A program made the position numbers and the translations under genes. The notes beneath the pieces are model-generated. The model did no database searches. It was given only the letters and a program-made list of their open reading frames with translations, and was not told where the DNA came from. A DNA stretch of 64,000 bases from Clostridia bacterium (GTDB lineage Bacteria > Bacillota > Clostridia > Christensenellales > Borkfalkiaceae): NCBI GenBank assembly GCA_017457225.1, contig JAFTHW010000004.1:1-64000 (forward strand), in the 5' to 3' direction. Positions 43,750 through 52,070 of this stretch are shown here, in pieces. Numbering within the stretch: position 1 is the first letter of the stretch; each line of letters starts with the position of its first letter.

Positions 43750-44241
43750 TTACGGTTGAATGGAGATGCGGTTGTCCGCCCCTTCCTTTTCAGTGAGCAC
43801 GCCTTCGATCTTGTATTTCTTTAAGAGGAAATGAGTGGCGGTGCTGATGACTCCGTCGAACGTGGAGATGCGTTCGGAAACGAACGCGGAAACTTTTTGT
43901 AGGGATACGTCCTCGAGGAACACGGCGAGATCGTACGCGCCGCTCATAAGATACACGGCTTTGACCTCGGGGAAAGCCGCGATCTGTTTCGCGATCCCGT
44001 CAAAGCCCTCTTTTTTCTTGGGGGTGACCTTGACTTCGATCAACGCTTCCACGAGCGTGTTTTCCGATTTTTCGCTATTCACGATCGCGGTGTATTTGAC
44101 GAGGAGTCCGCTCTTTTCCATAGCCAAAATGCAAGTTTTTACTTCCTCTTCGCTGCGGGAGAGCATCGCCGCGATTTTCTTGGGCGCGATGCGCGCGTCA
44201 TTCGTTAAAATATCGAGAATGTCTTTTTGCAGAGCTGTCAT
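43750..44241 (-). CDS. Lrp/AsnC-family transcription regulator
   Basis: The protein has 163 residues. The N-terminal helix-turn-helix (LQKDILDILTNDARIAPKKI, then AAMLSRSEEEV) and a C-terminal RAM ligand-binding domain (ALIEVKVTPKKKEGFDGIAK, VYLMSGAYDLAVFLE) are typical. Such proteins sense amino acids. It is adjacent to and co-oriented with the aminotransferase gene. Confidence 0.93.
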   Translation of the reverse strand: MTALQKDILDILTNDARIAPKKIAAMLSRSEEEVKTCILAMEKSGLLVKYTAIVNSEKSENTLVEALIEVKVTPKKKEGFDGIAKQIAAFPEVKAVYLMSGAYDLAVFLEDVSLQKVSAFVSERISTFDGVISTATHFLLKKYKIEGVLTEKEGADNRISIQP

Positions 44242-44267
44242 AATTTTTCTCCTTTTCGTTGATAGCG

Positions 44268-44522
44268 TCAGTATAAATTTTCCAAAAACAAATGATCGTA
44301 AGACAACGTTTCTACGAAATCCCGCGCGATGAACTTCACGTGGTTGAATTTTGCGAAATTGAAAATATGCGTTTTCGTCAATACGGGAGTGGGAATATCC
44401 AGCTCCTTGCAGATATCCGTTAAATAGTCGAAAAACCGCGAATACGTCAATTTCTCATTCCGTTCGTAGACGTATTGTTTTTTGATCCGTCCGTCCGTCA
44501 TTAGTTTTGCCCAAATTCTCAT
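44268..44522 (-). CDS. Small conserved Clostridia protein of unknown function
   Basis: The protein has 84 residues. The pattern RIWAKLMTDGRIKKQYVYER, then LTDICKELDIPTPVL and a terminal YDHLFLENLY resembles a small family I recall from Clostridia (KIWxxNRLxKDTV, LDEICxEFDLSRP, FDYLEIQV). That family has no known function. It lies 26 bp upstream of the Lrp gene. Its start codon is weakly supported. Confidence 0.7.
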   Translation of the reverse strand: MRIWAKLMTDGRIKKQYVYERNEKLTYSRFFDYLTDICKELDIPTPVLTKTHIFNFAKFNHVKFIARDFVETLSYDHLFLENLY

Positions 44523-44745
44523 ATTCCATATTATACACGAAAACGTCGAAAAAGTAAAGTGTTTGAGCGGTTTGGATTTTTATTTTTCCGTTCTATTTCC
44601 GCTTAAAAAAGAATAGATTATGTTGTCCCGTCGAAAAAATCAAAAACGGCGAATCGCGCGGGAGCGGTTTTTTACAAAAAAGGACAAAAACCCCGACGCT
44701 CGTCGAAATTCCGACGGCGACAACCTGCTATGATGGAGGAGTACA

Positions 44746-45546
44746 ATGATCGTATGTTTTCGGGCGAAACGTTTTTTATCGGGAATATCCCTTTGCGCAC
44801 TGTGTCTTGCCGTGGTGGTAGCGCTTGCCGCTACGATTACCTATTGCGTGCGAAAGCGTTCGGATGATATTACGCAAACAGCAGGGGCAGGTACGGGTTC
44901 AAACCGCGCCCTGCCCATTTATTCGGTGGAGAGAACGGATAAAAAAATCGCCATCAGTTTCGATTGCGCGTGGGGAGTCGAACACACCGACGCGATTTTG
45001 AAAGCGATGGAACAAAACGACGTGAAATGCACGTTTTTCGCCGTGCAATTTTGGGTGGAGAAATATCCCGAGTACGTAAAAAAGATTGTGGAAGCAGGAC
45101 ACGAAATGGGTACGCACAGCCGTACGCATTCGTATATGAGTAAACTCAGCGAAGAACAGATCCGCGACGAGCTGACTACTTCTTCCCAAGCGATTGAGAA
45201 AATTACTGGACAAAAAGTGACTCTGTTCCGTCCGCCTTACGGCGATTACGACGATCTGCTCGTAAATACGACGAGGAGTATGGAACTCTATCCGATTCAA
45301 TGGGACGTGGATTCCTTGGATTGGAAAAATTTATCGGCGACGGAGATTGCGCTACGGATTGTCAACGGCGCAAAAGACGGCTCGATCATTCTTTGCCACA
45401 ACAACGGCTTGCATACTGCGGAAGCGTTACCGCTCGTGTTCTCGACGTTACAAAACCGCGGTTATACGTTCGTACCCATCAGCGAGCTTATCTATAAGGG
45501 CGAATACACGCTCGACGTCAACGGACGGCAACACGCTTCGGCTTAA
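44746..45546 (+). CDS. Polysaccharide deacetylase (PdaB-like)
   Basis: The protein has 266 residues. An N-terminal hydrophobic segment (about 12-33) serves as signal anchor. The NodB domain begins with KKIAISFDCAWG (metal Asp), continues with the two metal His in EMGTHSRTHSYM, and has RPPYGDYD and SIILCHNN. PdaB-type enzymes act on cell-wall or spore-cortex glycans. GGAGGAGTACA precedes the ATG. The linker between anchor and catalytic domain (about residues 47-53) is encoded by a copy of the dispersed repeat (44885-44902). Sporulation use is likely but not shown. Confidence 0.92.
   Translation: MIVCFRAKRFLSGISLCALCLAVVVALAATITYCVRKRSDDITQTAGAGTGSNRALPIYSVERTDKKIAISFDCAWGVEHTDAILKAMEQNDVKCTFFAVQFWVEKYPEYVKKIVEAGHEMGTHSRTHSYMSKLSEEQIRDELTTSSQAIEKITGQKVTLFRPPYGDYDDLLVNTTRSMELYPIQWDVDSLDWKNLSATEIALRIVNGAKDGSIILCHNNGLHTAEALPLVFSTLQNRGYTFVPISELIYKGEYTLDVNGRQHASA
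44885..44902 (+). repeat. Dispersed GGGCAGGTA repeat, copy inside deacetylase gene
   Basis: GGGCAGGTACGGGTTCAA, one mismatch from the copy at 50314. It encodes part of a Gly-rich linker. Confidence 0.65.
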
Positions 45547-45552
45547 ACGGTT

Positions 45553-45570
45553 TTCAACGCATACCTGCCC
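45553..45570 (-). repeat. Dispersed GGGCAGGTA repeat, intergenic full copy
   Basis: TTCAACGCATACCTGCCC, the exact reverse complement of the copy at 40128-40145, six bases after the deacetylase stop codon. Confidence 0.75.
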
Positions 45571-45629
45571 CTGTTCTGTTTCGACTTAAATATTTACAAG
45601 ACAATAAAAACAATACGTTAGGAGGTATT

Positions 45630-46337
45630 ATGAATTACGCAACGGAAAAAAACAACAAGGTTTACGTGATGGGCGAGATCGTAAGCGACGCGCGGTTTTC
45701 GCACGAGGTATACGGCGAGGGATTTTACGAATTCTTCGTTCGGGTGATGCGCCTTTCGGGTCAGGCGGATATTCTGCCCGTGACGCTTTCGGAACGGCTC
45801 ATTCAAGGAGGAATGTTGGGCAAGGGAAAAAACATCTGCGCGGTGGGACAGTTCCGCAGCTACAACAAGATCGAAAACGGGAAATCCCGATTGATGCTCA
45901 CGGTGTTCGTGCGCGAGCTTTTGGAAGAACTCCCGGGGAAAAATCCCAACAGCATTTTGCTTAGCGGGTATATTTGCAAACCGCCCGTCTATCGCACGAC
46001 TCCCTTTAATCGGGAGATTGCGGACGTTTTGGTGGCGGTAAATCGGGCGTACAATAAATCCGATTATATTCCCTGTATTGCGTGGGGACGGAACGCAAGA
46101 TTCGTGAAAAATCTCGCGGTTGGGGATCGTATCGCCATTTCGGGTAGGATCCAGAGCCGCGAATACCAGAAAAAACTCACCGAGACGGACGTGCGGACGA
46201 TGACGGCGTACGAAGTATCCGTTTCCAAATTGGCGGCGTTCGACGCAGGCGAGGAGTTCGACATCGATACGGAGTTCGACCTTTATACCCTGCAAAACAA
46301 AGCGGACGGCGCGGTGGCGGCAAACGCGGAATATTAA
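45630..46337 (+). CDS. Single-stranded DNA-binding protein with two OB folds
   Basis: The protein has 235 residues. The second half (NSILLSGYICKPPVYRTTPF, then REIADVLVAVNRAY, IPCIAWGRNARFVKNLAVGDRI, AISGRIQSREY) is an SSB-type OB fold. The first half (KVYVMGEIVSDARFSHEVYG and onwards) is a second, diverged OB fold. This tandem form occurs in Clostridia alongside ordinary SSB. The usual SSB acidic tip DDDIPF is absent. AGGAGG precedes the ATG. It probably serves DNA repair or replication. Confidence 0.88.
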   Translation: MNYATEKNNKVYVMGEIVSDARFSHEVYGEGFYEFFVRVMRLSGQADILPVTLSERLIQGGMLGKGKNICAVGQFRSYNKIENGKSRLMLTVFVRELLEELPGKNPNSILLSGYICKPPVYRTTPFNREIADVLVAVNRAYNKSDYIPCIAWGRNARFVKNLAVGDRIAISGRIQSREYQKKLTETDVRTMTAYEVSVSKLAAFDAGEEFDIDTEFDLYTLQNKADGAVAANAEY

Positions 46338-46352
46338 AGAAAATTGTAAACG

Positions 46353-46379
46353 AAAAGCTCCCAAAACGGGAGCTTTTTT
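46353..46379 (+). terminator. SSB gene terminator
   Basis: AAAAGCTCCC and GGGAGCTTTT around AAAAC, ending in TTTTTT. Confidence 0.9.
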
Positions 46380-46429
46380 GTCTATTCTACCACACTAAAT
46401 AGGACAACCTGCGTCCTATTTATGAAATT

Positions 46430-47284
46430 TTAATTTTCTTCTTCGTAATAGTAAGAATAATCTATACCTTTCATAAAGATTTCACGGTCAGCAATCTTAT
46501 CGGTTAGAGCGTTTTTGATAAGCGTTAAAATATTCGTATAATCCACAACGCTTAATTTCATTGCTTCTAAATATTCCGTTTTATCAATCTTGCTCCAATC
46601 AACGCATTTAGAAAGATTTTTCTTAAATATTAAATCCAACCAAATACGAGTAGTTCTACCATTTCCTTCCATAAAAGGATGAGCAACGTTCATTTCAACG
46701 TACTTTTTAACGATTCCTTCAACTGTTGTTTCGGGCATTCTTTCAATGGTAGCAAGCGTTTCATCTAAATATCCAACACTTGCAAATACAAAGCCACCTT
46801 TAGAAATGTTCAATTTTCTAATTTGACCTGCAAAATCATATAAACCACCAAAAAGATAAGCGTGAATTTGTTGTAAGCCGTTTATCGTACCAACTTCAAT
46901 GTCGTTAATAATTCCGCTTTCCAATAGTTCATAAGCCTTATTTTTGCTTTGCTCATCAATAGAAGTGCCTTTTGTTTTAATCCATTTTAAGAACAAGTTC
47001 GACTTTTTACTTGGAAGAATTGCTATAAGCAAATTCAACCCGTCGTCATCTATAACGTCGGTTAAATACTTTTTGCCGTCTTTAGCCGTCAATTTCAGTT
47101 GTTTGCAAATTGCAATCAACTGCGGATTTCTACGTTTCATAGTTGCCCAATATATTCTTGGCGAAGTACTTAAAGAAAGCGCTTCTATGATATCGACTGC
47201 GCATAACCACCAACGGGAAGTTTCTTCATCCCAAATAGAGCGAACGGGAACGTTATCAAAAAATCTAATAGAAGTTTTAATCAT
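46430..47284 (-). CDS. BRO-N/Fic fusion protein
   Basis: The protein has 284 residues. Residues about 5-100 ([20 protein letters not shown], then DIIEALS and [12 protein letters not shown]) resemble the BRO-N domain of phage antirepressor-like proteins. Residues 120-260 form a Fic domain with the catalytic [12 protein letters not shown] (202-213), preceded by [20 protein letters not shown]. Fic enzymes usually transfer AMP to target proteins. TSIDEQ (107-112) resembles the inhibitory (S/T)xxxE(G/N) helix but ends in Gln. The gene is markedly more AT-rich than its neighbours, suggesting transfer. It has its own consensus promoter. A toxin-like role is possible; no antitoxin is obvious. Confidence 0.87.
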   Translation of the reverse strand: MIKTSIRFFDNVPVRSIWDEETSRWWLCAVDIIEALSLSTSPRIYWATMKRRNPQLIAICKQLKLTAKDGKKYLTDVIDDDGLNLLIAILPSKKSNLFLKWIKTKGTSIDEQSKNKAYELLESGIINDIEVGTINGLQQIHAYLFGGLYDFAGQIRKLNISKGGFVFASVGYLDETLATIERMPETTVEGIVKKYVEMNVAHPFMEGNGRTTRIWLDLIFKKNLSKCVDWSKIDKTEYLEAMKLSVVDYTNILTLIKNALTDKIADREIFMKGIDYSYYYEEEN

Positions 47285-47356
47285 TTTTATCCTCGCTCAC
47301 GATTTCTAATATATCGTCTTTATTTCCTAAAAGGTCGTTTATAAATCATTTTAACG

Positions 47357-47385
47357 ATTATACCACAACAAAATAATTTTATCAA
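47357..47385 (-). promoter_or_regulatory. Fic gene promoter
   Basis: On the minus strand TTGATA (47385-47380), a 17-bp spacer and exact TATAAT (47362-47357). Confidence 0.85.
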
Positions 47386-47426
47386 GATATTCTCCAATAT
47401 TTAGATGAAAATGTTTTTATAAATGA

Positions 47427-47462
47427 AAAAAGAACTTGGATTTTTACGTCTAAGTTCTTTTT
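47427..47462 (-). terminator. Terminator of the Rho_N-like gene
   Basis: AAAAAGAACTT and AAGTTCTTTTT with an inner GGA/TCT. The minus strand ends in TTTTTTCATTT. Confidence 0.8.
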
Positions 47463-47476
47463 GTGAATAGCAAATT

Positions 47477-47851
47477 TTATTTGACGGAACGATATAACGA
47501 CAATAAAAGAAGTTTCAAATCCTTTAAAACGAGGTCGATTTTTTCTTCTATTTTTTCTAAACGTTGTTTTTCGAGTTTGCGTTCGCGTTCCTGCTCTTCG
47601 GTTTTTTGTTTTTCTTGTTCTAAGAGTAGTCGTTTTTCCAACGCTTCCTCTGAAAGATTTTCAATGGAAGCTTTTTTCGGTCTGCCGCGGTTGGTAAAAA
47701 ACGGTTCGACTGCGCCCTCTTGCACTTTGATAATTTCTTGAATCAATTCGGCTTTTTTCAATTTCGTAGGAACTCGTACGCCGATCAACTGTCCGATCGT
47801 ACGCAAAGAATAAATGGGCAAATCGTTTAGGAATTCAATCGTGTAAGTCAT
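47477..47851 (-). CDS. Rho_N/SAP-like, AT-hook, coiled-coil protein
   Basis: The protein has 124 residues. Residues 14-46 (YSLRTIGQLIGVRVPTKLKK and AELIQEI) look like the Rho N-terminal/SAP-like helical domain. RGRPKK (55-60) is an AT-hook core. Residues 64-118 are an almost pure Glu/Lys/Leu/Arg coiled coil. The protein probably binds nucleic acid as an oligomer. It lies between a Fic gene and an ncRNA in an AT-rich island. I do not recognise a named family. Whether it acts with Fic is unknown, because each gene has its own terminator. Confidence 0.8.
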   Translation of the reverse strand: MTYTIEFLNDLPIYSLRTIGQLIGVRVPTKLKKAELIQEIIKVQEGAVEPFFTNRGRPKKASIENLSEEALEKRLLLEQEKQKTEEQERERKLEKQRLEKIEEKIDLVLKDLKLLLLSLYRSVK

Positions 47852-47879
47852 ATTTTTCTTCCTTTGTGTAGATTTTATA

Positions 47880-48077
47880 AAAAGAGTGCGTCAACCGAAG
47901 CCGACGCACCGAAAAACGCCAAACTCCGATTGTTACCACACAAAACCCGATAGAATTTTACATACTCTAAAGCCGGTGGAATTCGCGCTTTTGCCTATTC
48001 TATAGGCTTTAAAGTATGAGATAAAAAAGGGAAAAATATTCCCTGCAAAGTTCTATCGATATTTTGTTTTGTGTGGT
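47880..48077 (-). ncRNA. Independent non-coding RNA with long imperfect hairpin (6S-like shape)
   Basis: A promoter (48084-48112) and a terminator (47909-47886, stem GTGCGTC/GACGCAC then TCTTTTT) define a transcript of about 195 nt on the minus strand. It has no reading frame of note. Its ends pair: CCACACAAAAC with GTTTTGTGTGG. Further in, CGATAGAA pairs with TTCTATCG, and CATACTTTAAAGCC pairs with GGCTTTAGAGTATG. An asymmetric internal bubble lies between the last two. The closed ends, size and central bubble suggest 6S RNA, but I could not confirm the family. No Cas9 gene is near, so a tracrRNA is unlikely. Confidence 0.7.
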
Positions 48078-48083
48078 TGTTTC

Positions 48084-48112
48084 AGTATAACACAAAAACG
48101 GGAAATTATCAA
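48084..48112 (-). promoter_or_regulatory. ncRNA promoter
   Basis: On the minus strand TTGATA (48112-48107), a 17-bp spacer and TATACT (48089-48084). Confidence 0.8.
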
Positions 48113-48184
48113 CTGTTTTTTATAAAATAATGAAAAGATAAAAAATACTCACAAAAAATAATCGGGGATTTTTCCGATTCCCCA

Positions 48185-48213
48185 TTGACAATGCGATAAA
48201 ACTGTGATATAAT
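48185..48213 (+). promoter_or_regulatory. Uracil permease promoter
   Basis: Exact TTGACA (48185-48190), a 17-bp spacer and exact TATAAT (48208-48213). Confidence 0.9.
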
Positions 48214-48219
48214 ATCAAA

Positions 48220-48373
48220 GATAGAAAAAAGCACGGTAAAATTTCCGTAAAGACGCCTCGGCAAGCACGACCTCGAAGCAAGGAACGACGTTCCCCATAG
48301 CGTAGATAAGGGGAGATTGCGGAGGTATTTTTTTCGGATTTTTATAAAAATTTATTTTTACAGGAGTTTTTTT
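48220..48373 (+). promoter_or_regulatory. Long structured leader of the uracil permease
   Basis: A leader of about 150 nt contains GGAAC/GTTCC (GGAACGACGTTCC) followed by CCCC-TAGCGTAGATAA-GGGG, and ends in GCGGAGG and CAGGAG. No T-run terminator or typical PyrR-binding sequence is seen. Its function, if regulatory, is unknown. Confidence 0.4.
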
Positions 48374-49789
48374 ATGGAAAACACAACCGCAAAAAACGAT
48401 CTTGTGTTGGACGTGCACGAAGTACCTGCGAAAAAATCGCAGTGGGCGCTTCTGTCTATTCAACACATCCTGGCAATGTTCGTGGCTTGTATTACCGTAC
48501 CCCTCATCATCGGTACGTCGATCCCCGCAACGATCATTTCCGCAGGCGTAGGTACGCTTATCTACATTCTGCTCACGAAACAGAAATCCCCCGTTGTATT
48601 GTCGAGCTCGTTCGCCTATCTTTCGGCGATGGCGATCGTATTCAATCTCGGCGGCGGAAACAACTATCTCGCTCTTGCGATCGGTATGACGCTCGTTGGG
48701 CTCGTTTACGTAGCCGTAGCGCTCGTCGTTAAGAAAGTCGGTACGGGTTGGCTGTTTAAATTGTTGCCTACGATCGTAGTGGGTCCCGTTATTATGGTTA
48801 TCGGTCTTGGTCTTTCCGGATCGGCGATCAACAACCTTACGGGCGCTGCTGTCGGTACGTATAACCTTTTGTATATCCTTTGCGGTGTAGTCGCGTTGTT
48901 TGTTACCGCGATCGCAGCGTACTACGGCAAGAAGACGATCTCCTTGATTCCGTTCGTAATCGGTATGGGTGCAGGCTATTTGTTGGCGCTGATCATCACG
49001 CTGATTGGGTACTACGCTTGCGATTGGGAATACGCGCAGATCATCAACTTCGCGCCCATCGTAGAGAACTTCAAAGATATAAAGGTTTCTAGCTTCATCG
49101 GTTACGATTGCTTCGGTTTCCTCGATTGGGGCGCAAATGCAAAGACTTGGGAATGGAGTCATCTTTTGACAATCGTTCTTGCCGTTGTTCCCGTATCGTT
49201 CGTTACGATCTGCGAACACATCGGCGACCACCTCAACCTCGGCGGCGTTATCCATAAAGACCTTTTGAAAGATCCCGGACTTGACCGTACGCTTATGGGC
49301 GACGGTATCGCTACGGCGGTTTCGGGCTGGCTCTGCGGTTGCGCGAACACGACCTACGGCGAAAACGTAGCGGTTGTCGGCGTTACCAAAGTTGCTTCCG
49401 TAAAAGTTATTACGACGGCTTGTATCGCAACCATCGCGCTCGGCTTGTTCACGCCGCTTATGGTTGTCGTACAGACGATCCCCGCTTGCGTAACGGGCGG
49501 CGTATCCCTTGCTTTGTACGGCTTCATCGCTTCTTCGGGCGTTAAGATGCTCATCAATGAAAAGGTGGACTTCTCGGAGAGCCGTAACATCTTCATCGCA
49601 GCTTCGATCCTCGTTGCAGGTATCGGCGGGCTTACCATTCAATTCAAGGTTGCAGGCGAAATGGTTACCATCACGTCTACGGCAATCGCGATGATCCTCG
49701 GTATCGTACTCAACGTAGTTTTGAAAGAAAAGAAAGCAGAAGCTACGGAAGAAGTAGTCGCAGAAGAAACGGCGGCGGAAATCGAGTAA
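48374..49789 (+). CDS. Uracil/xanthine permease, UraA type (NCS2)
   Basis: The protein has 471 residues with about 12-14 hydrophobic helices. The NCS2 signature LCGCANTTYGENVAVVGVTKV and the earlier QHILAMFVACITVPLIIG are close to the uracil permease UraA/PyrP branch, so uracil uptake is most likely. CAGGAG precedes the ATG at 48374. The C-terminal 25 residues are Glu/Ala-rich. It is a single gene with a consensus promoter, a long leader and a terminator. Confidence 0.9.
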   Translation: MENTTAKNDLVLDVHEVPAKKSQWALLSIQHILAMFVACITVPLIIGTSIPATIISAGVGTLIYILLTKQKSPVVLSSSFAYLSAMAIVFNLGGGNNYLALAIGMTLVGLVYVAVALVVKKVGTGWLFKLLPTIVVGPVIMVIGLGLSGSAINNLTGAAVGTYNLLYILCGVVALFVTAIAAYYGKKTISLIPFVIGMGAGYLLALIITLIGYYACDWEYAQIINFAPIVENFKDIKVSSFIGYDCFGFLDWGANAKTWEWSHLLTIVLAVVPVSFVTICEHIGDHLNLGGVIHKDLLKDPGLDRTLMGDGIATAVSGWLCGCANTTYGENVAVVGVTKVASVKVITTACIATIALGLFTPLMVVVQTIPACVTGGVSLALYGFIASSGVKMLINEKVDFSESRNIFIAASILVAGIGGLTIQFKVAGEMVTITSTAIAMILGIVLNVVLKEKKAEATEEVVAEETAAEIE

Positions 49790-49822
49790 CGATTCCATAA
49801 AAACAATCGAAAACGTTTTTGG

Positions 49823-49852
49823 GAAGAGTGGTTTTTCCACTCTTCTTTTTTG
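49823..49852 (+). terminator. Uracil permease terminator
   Basis: GAAGAGTGG (49823-49831) and CCACTCTTC (49837-49845) with TTTTTT after. Confidence 0.92.
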
Positions 49853-49924
49853 TTTTCCGTTCTACTTGGCGAAAGGTTTGCATAGAATAAAACAGAGATA
49901 AAAAGCAAAGGGAAGGAGAACGAT

Positions 49925-50878
49925 ATGAACGAAGAAATCGAATACGCGGAAATGCTGGAAATACCCGTTTCTACCGTCAACGTAGTCAAAAATACGCCCC
50001 GTGGGCGCAAGCGCAAACTTGGCGCAGCGTCGAGCGCGGAAACCGTTTTTTCCGGCTCGGATATTAAGGAGTCCGTCATCGCGCAGATTAACGGAAAGAT
50101 CGACGGCTCGGAAAGCCCGAGCGCACAGATCCGCGCGGACGCCGAGCTGTTTGCCGAGGGCGCGAACAGTCAAGGAGAAGTCCTCTTTGACGTTCCCGAC
50201 CGCATCGACACCATTCGGCTGTATTCCACGGAGAATGATAAACATAAATTCTGGGGGAATGAAGACGGAGAAACGCAGGAGGTTGGCGTGGACTTAGAAT
50301 ATGAAAATGAGGCGGGCAGGTACGGGTTGAAAGACGAAACCAACGTTTCCAAAGGGATCCGTATCGCCTTGGGCGCGGAATTTGCTTTGGCGTGCGCTTT
50401 GTGCGGCGCGATCTTTTTGACGAACGTGTTCGTGCCGGGGAGCGCGATCAATACGTTTTTCCGGTCGTTGACGGCGACGAAAGAGAGTAACGCGGACGCT
50501 CGTCCCTACACCGAGTTTACGCTAGATAGCGTGGTTGGGGATTTTTCGGACGCGGAACTCAACCTCTCGCCGACGGGAATTTTGTCCTTTACCGACGAGG
50601 GGTGTGTGTACCCTGCCGCGAACGGTACGGTCAGCGAAGTGCGCGCCGTCGGGGATTTCTATAGTGTGAAGATTTCGTATTCCGACTCCTTTACGAGCGT
50701 GATCGACGGATTGAGCCACGTGTACTACGCGGTGGGCGAGAGTGTAAAAGCCAACGTTCCCGTCGGATATTCGAGCGGAGAGAACGAAGTGCAGATGACA
50801 ATGTATTCTTACGGGGAGCTTTTGAACTGTTTCGAGCTTACGGAAGAGAATTGTCTTGCTTGGGTGACGCAGGAATAA
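49925..50878 (+). CDS. spoIVFA: SpoIVFA-like membrane protein with LytM (M23) domain
   Basis: The protein has 317 residues. A long charged N-terminus is followed by a membrane helix (about 151-172) and then a degenerate LytM/M23 domain (CVYPAANGTVSEVRAVGDFY, then VKISYSDSFTSVIDGLSHVY and YYAVGESVKANVPVG). The zinc ligands of active M23 peptidases are missing, as in SpoIVFA, which holds the SpoIVFB protease in check during sporulation. It is immediately followed by a SpoIVFB homologue. AAGGAG precedes the ATG. CATAGAATA about 35 bp upstream of the ATG could be part of a sigma-E promoter, but this is weak. A dispersed-repeat copy (50314) encodes part of the cytoplasmic region. Confidence 0.85.
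   Translation: MNEEIEYAEMLEIPVSTVNVVKNTPRGRKRKLGAASSAETVFSGSDIKESVIAQINGKIDGSESPSAQIRADAELFAEGANSQGEVLFDVPDRIDTIRLYSTENDKHKFWGNEDGETQEVGVDLEYENEAGRYGLKDETNVSKGIRIALGAEFALACALCGAIFLTNVFVPGSAINTFFRSLTATKESNADARPYTEFTLDSVVGDFSDAELNLSPTGILSFTDEGCVYPAANGTVSEVRAVGDFYSVKISYSDSFTSVIDGLSHVYYAVGESVKANVPVGYSSGENEVQMTMYSYGELLNCFELTEENCLAWVTQE
50314..50331 (+). repeat. Dispersed GGGCAGGTA repeat, copy inside spoIVFA
   Basis: GGGCAGGTACGGGTTGAA, a full match to the consensus, in the variable pre-helix region. Confidence 0.7.
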
Positions 50879-50890
50879 AGGAGGCGCAGG

Positions 50891-51907
50891 TTGGCTCTTC
50901 ACAAGCGCAAAACAAAACGGGACGGGCGGCAAGGGAATTGCCGCCCGTCCGACTCTTCCTCCCGCCCTACTCGGCAAAAAAGCAAGGGCGCGTTCCGCGT
51001 GCATCCCCTCTTTCTCGCTGTGGGCGTTTGGTATTGTTTCAAAGGCGAACTTATGCTATTTTTGCTCAGTTGTCTTGTGGCGGTACAGCACGAGTGCGCG
51101 CACGCGTTCGCCGCGGCGCGGCTTGGGTATCGACTCAACAAAATCGTATTGATGCCGTTTGGCGCGGTCATTGACGGGGACCTCAAAAACATTACCCTAA
51201 AAGACGAGATTTACGTGGCGTTTTACGGCCCGTTTATCAATCTTGCAACGGCAATGTTTTTCGTTGCGGTTTGGTGGTTAGAGCCTACCGTGTACGCGTT
51301 CACGGATACCGCGTGCTTTTCTTCTCTTGCGATCGCGCTCGTCAATCTACTGCCTGCGTATCCTTTGGACGGCGGGCGGATTTTGCGGTGCGTACTAACG
51401 AAAGCGTTTTTGAAACGGAGCGTTCATCGCGCAAGGGCCGAGCGGACTTCCGAGCGGATTTGCCGCGGTGTGACGCTCCTGCTCGCGGCGGTTGCGCTCG
51501 GCGTATTCGTATTCCAATGGATGGATTCTTCGCCAAATTTTTCGTTGTTGGCATTCGGGTTATTCTTGGCGGTTGGAGGGATAGGCAATCGAGAAAAAAC
51601 CAATTACTGCCGCATTGATTTTTCCAATCGGGAAGCGTTGTCAAGGGGAATGGAGATCCGCTTTTTCGCAATGCTCGATTCCCGTCCGATCAAGGATTGT
51701 TTTCGCTTGTTCTCGCCCGGAGAATACGTCGTCGTGGACGTTTACGACGAGCGGGAAAACCGTATCGGCAGTCTTTCGCAAAACGAGATTTCCCAGCTGT
51801 TTTTGTCCGCTCCCTCACCCTATACGACTCTGCGGGAGCTGATGACTCCGATAGAGGAACAAGACTCGCTTTTTACGAACAATGCAACAAAAAACGTTAA
51901 AAAATGA
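50891..51907 (+). CDS. spoIVFB: SpoIVFB-like intramembrane M50 zinc protease
   Basis: The protein has 338 residues. In Bacillus SpoIVFB cleaves pro-sigma-K in the mother cell. The zinc motif HECAH (in VAVQHECAHAFAAARLG) and the second motif NLLPAYPLDGGRIL are intact, within several membrane helices. A C-terminal CBS-like or soluble part follows. The start is a TTG at 50891 with AAGGAGG seven bases upstream; it lies 12 bp after spoIVFA, so the two are coupled. The N-terminus has about 40 extra polar residues. Confidence 0.92.
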   Translation: MALHKRKTKRDGRQGNCRPSDSSSRPTRQKSKGAFRVHPLFLAVGVWYCFKGELMLFLLSCLVAVQHECAHAFAAARLGYRLNKIVLMPFGAVIDGDLKNITLKDEIYVAFYGPFINLATAMFFVAVWWLEPTVYAFTDTACFSSLAIALVNLLPAYPLDGGRILRCVLTKAFLKRSVHRARAERTSERICRGVTLLLAAVALGVFVFQWMDSSPNFSLLAFGLFLAVGGIGNREKTNYCRIDFSNREALSRGMEIRFFAMLDSRPIKDCFRLFSPGEYVVVDVYDERENRIGSLSQNEISQLFLSAPSPYTTLRELMTPIEEQDSLFTNNATKNVKK

Positions 51908-51958
51908 CAAAAAGCCGCTAAAAAAGGTATAAAATTGATAAAAAAAGGATAAAACTCC

Positions 51959-51987
51959 TTGCCAAAAGCAAAACGGAGTGTTATACT
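51959..51987 (+). promoter_or_regulatory. rng promoter
   Basis: TTGCCA (51959-51964), a 17-bp spacer and TATACT (51982-51987). The leader contains a GCGCT/AGCGC hairpin. Confidence 0.6.
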
Positions 51988-52070
51988 AATAAGGTATGCG
52001 CTTAAGATTGAGCGCTTAGGCGGAGAGAGCCCGCATTCCGCAAAATAGAAGGAAGGGCGAAGAATAACGC

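Noticed and set aside
47937..48075. Long inverted repeat read as a Cas9 tracrRNA or CRISPR repeat
   Set aside because: Some strings (GGCTTTAGAGTATG) recall type II anti-repeats, but there is no spacer array, no second repeat copy and no cas gene in the window.
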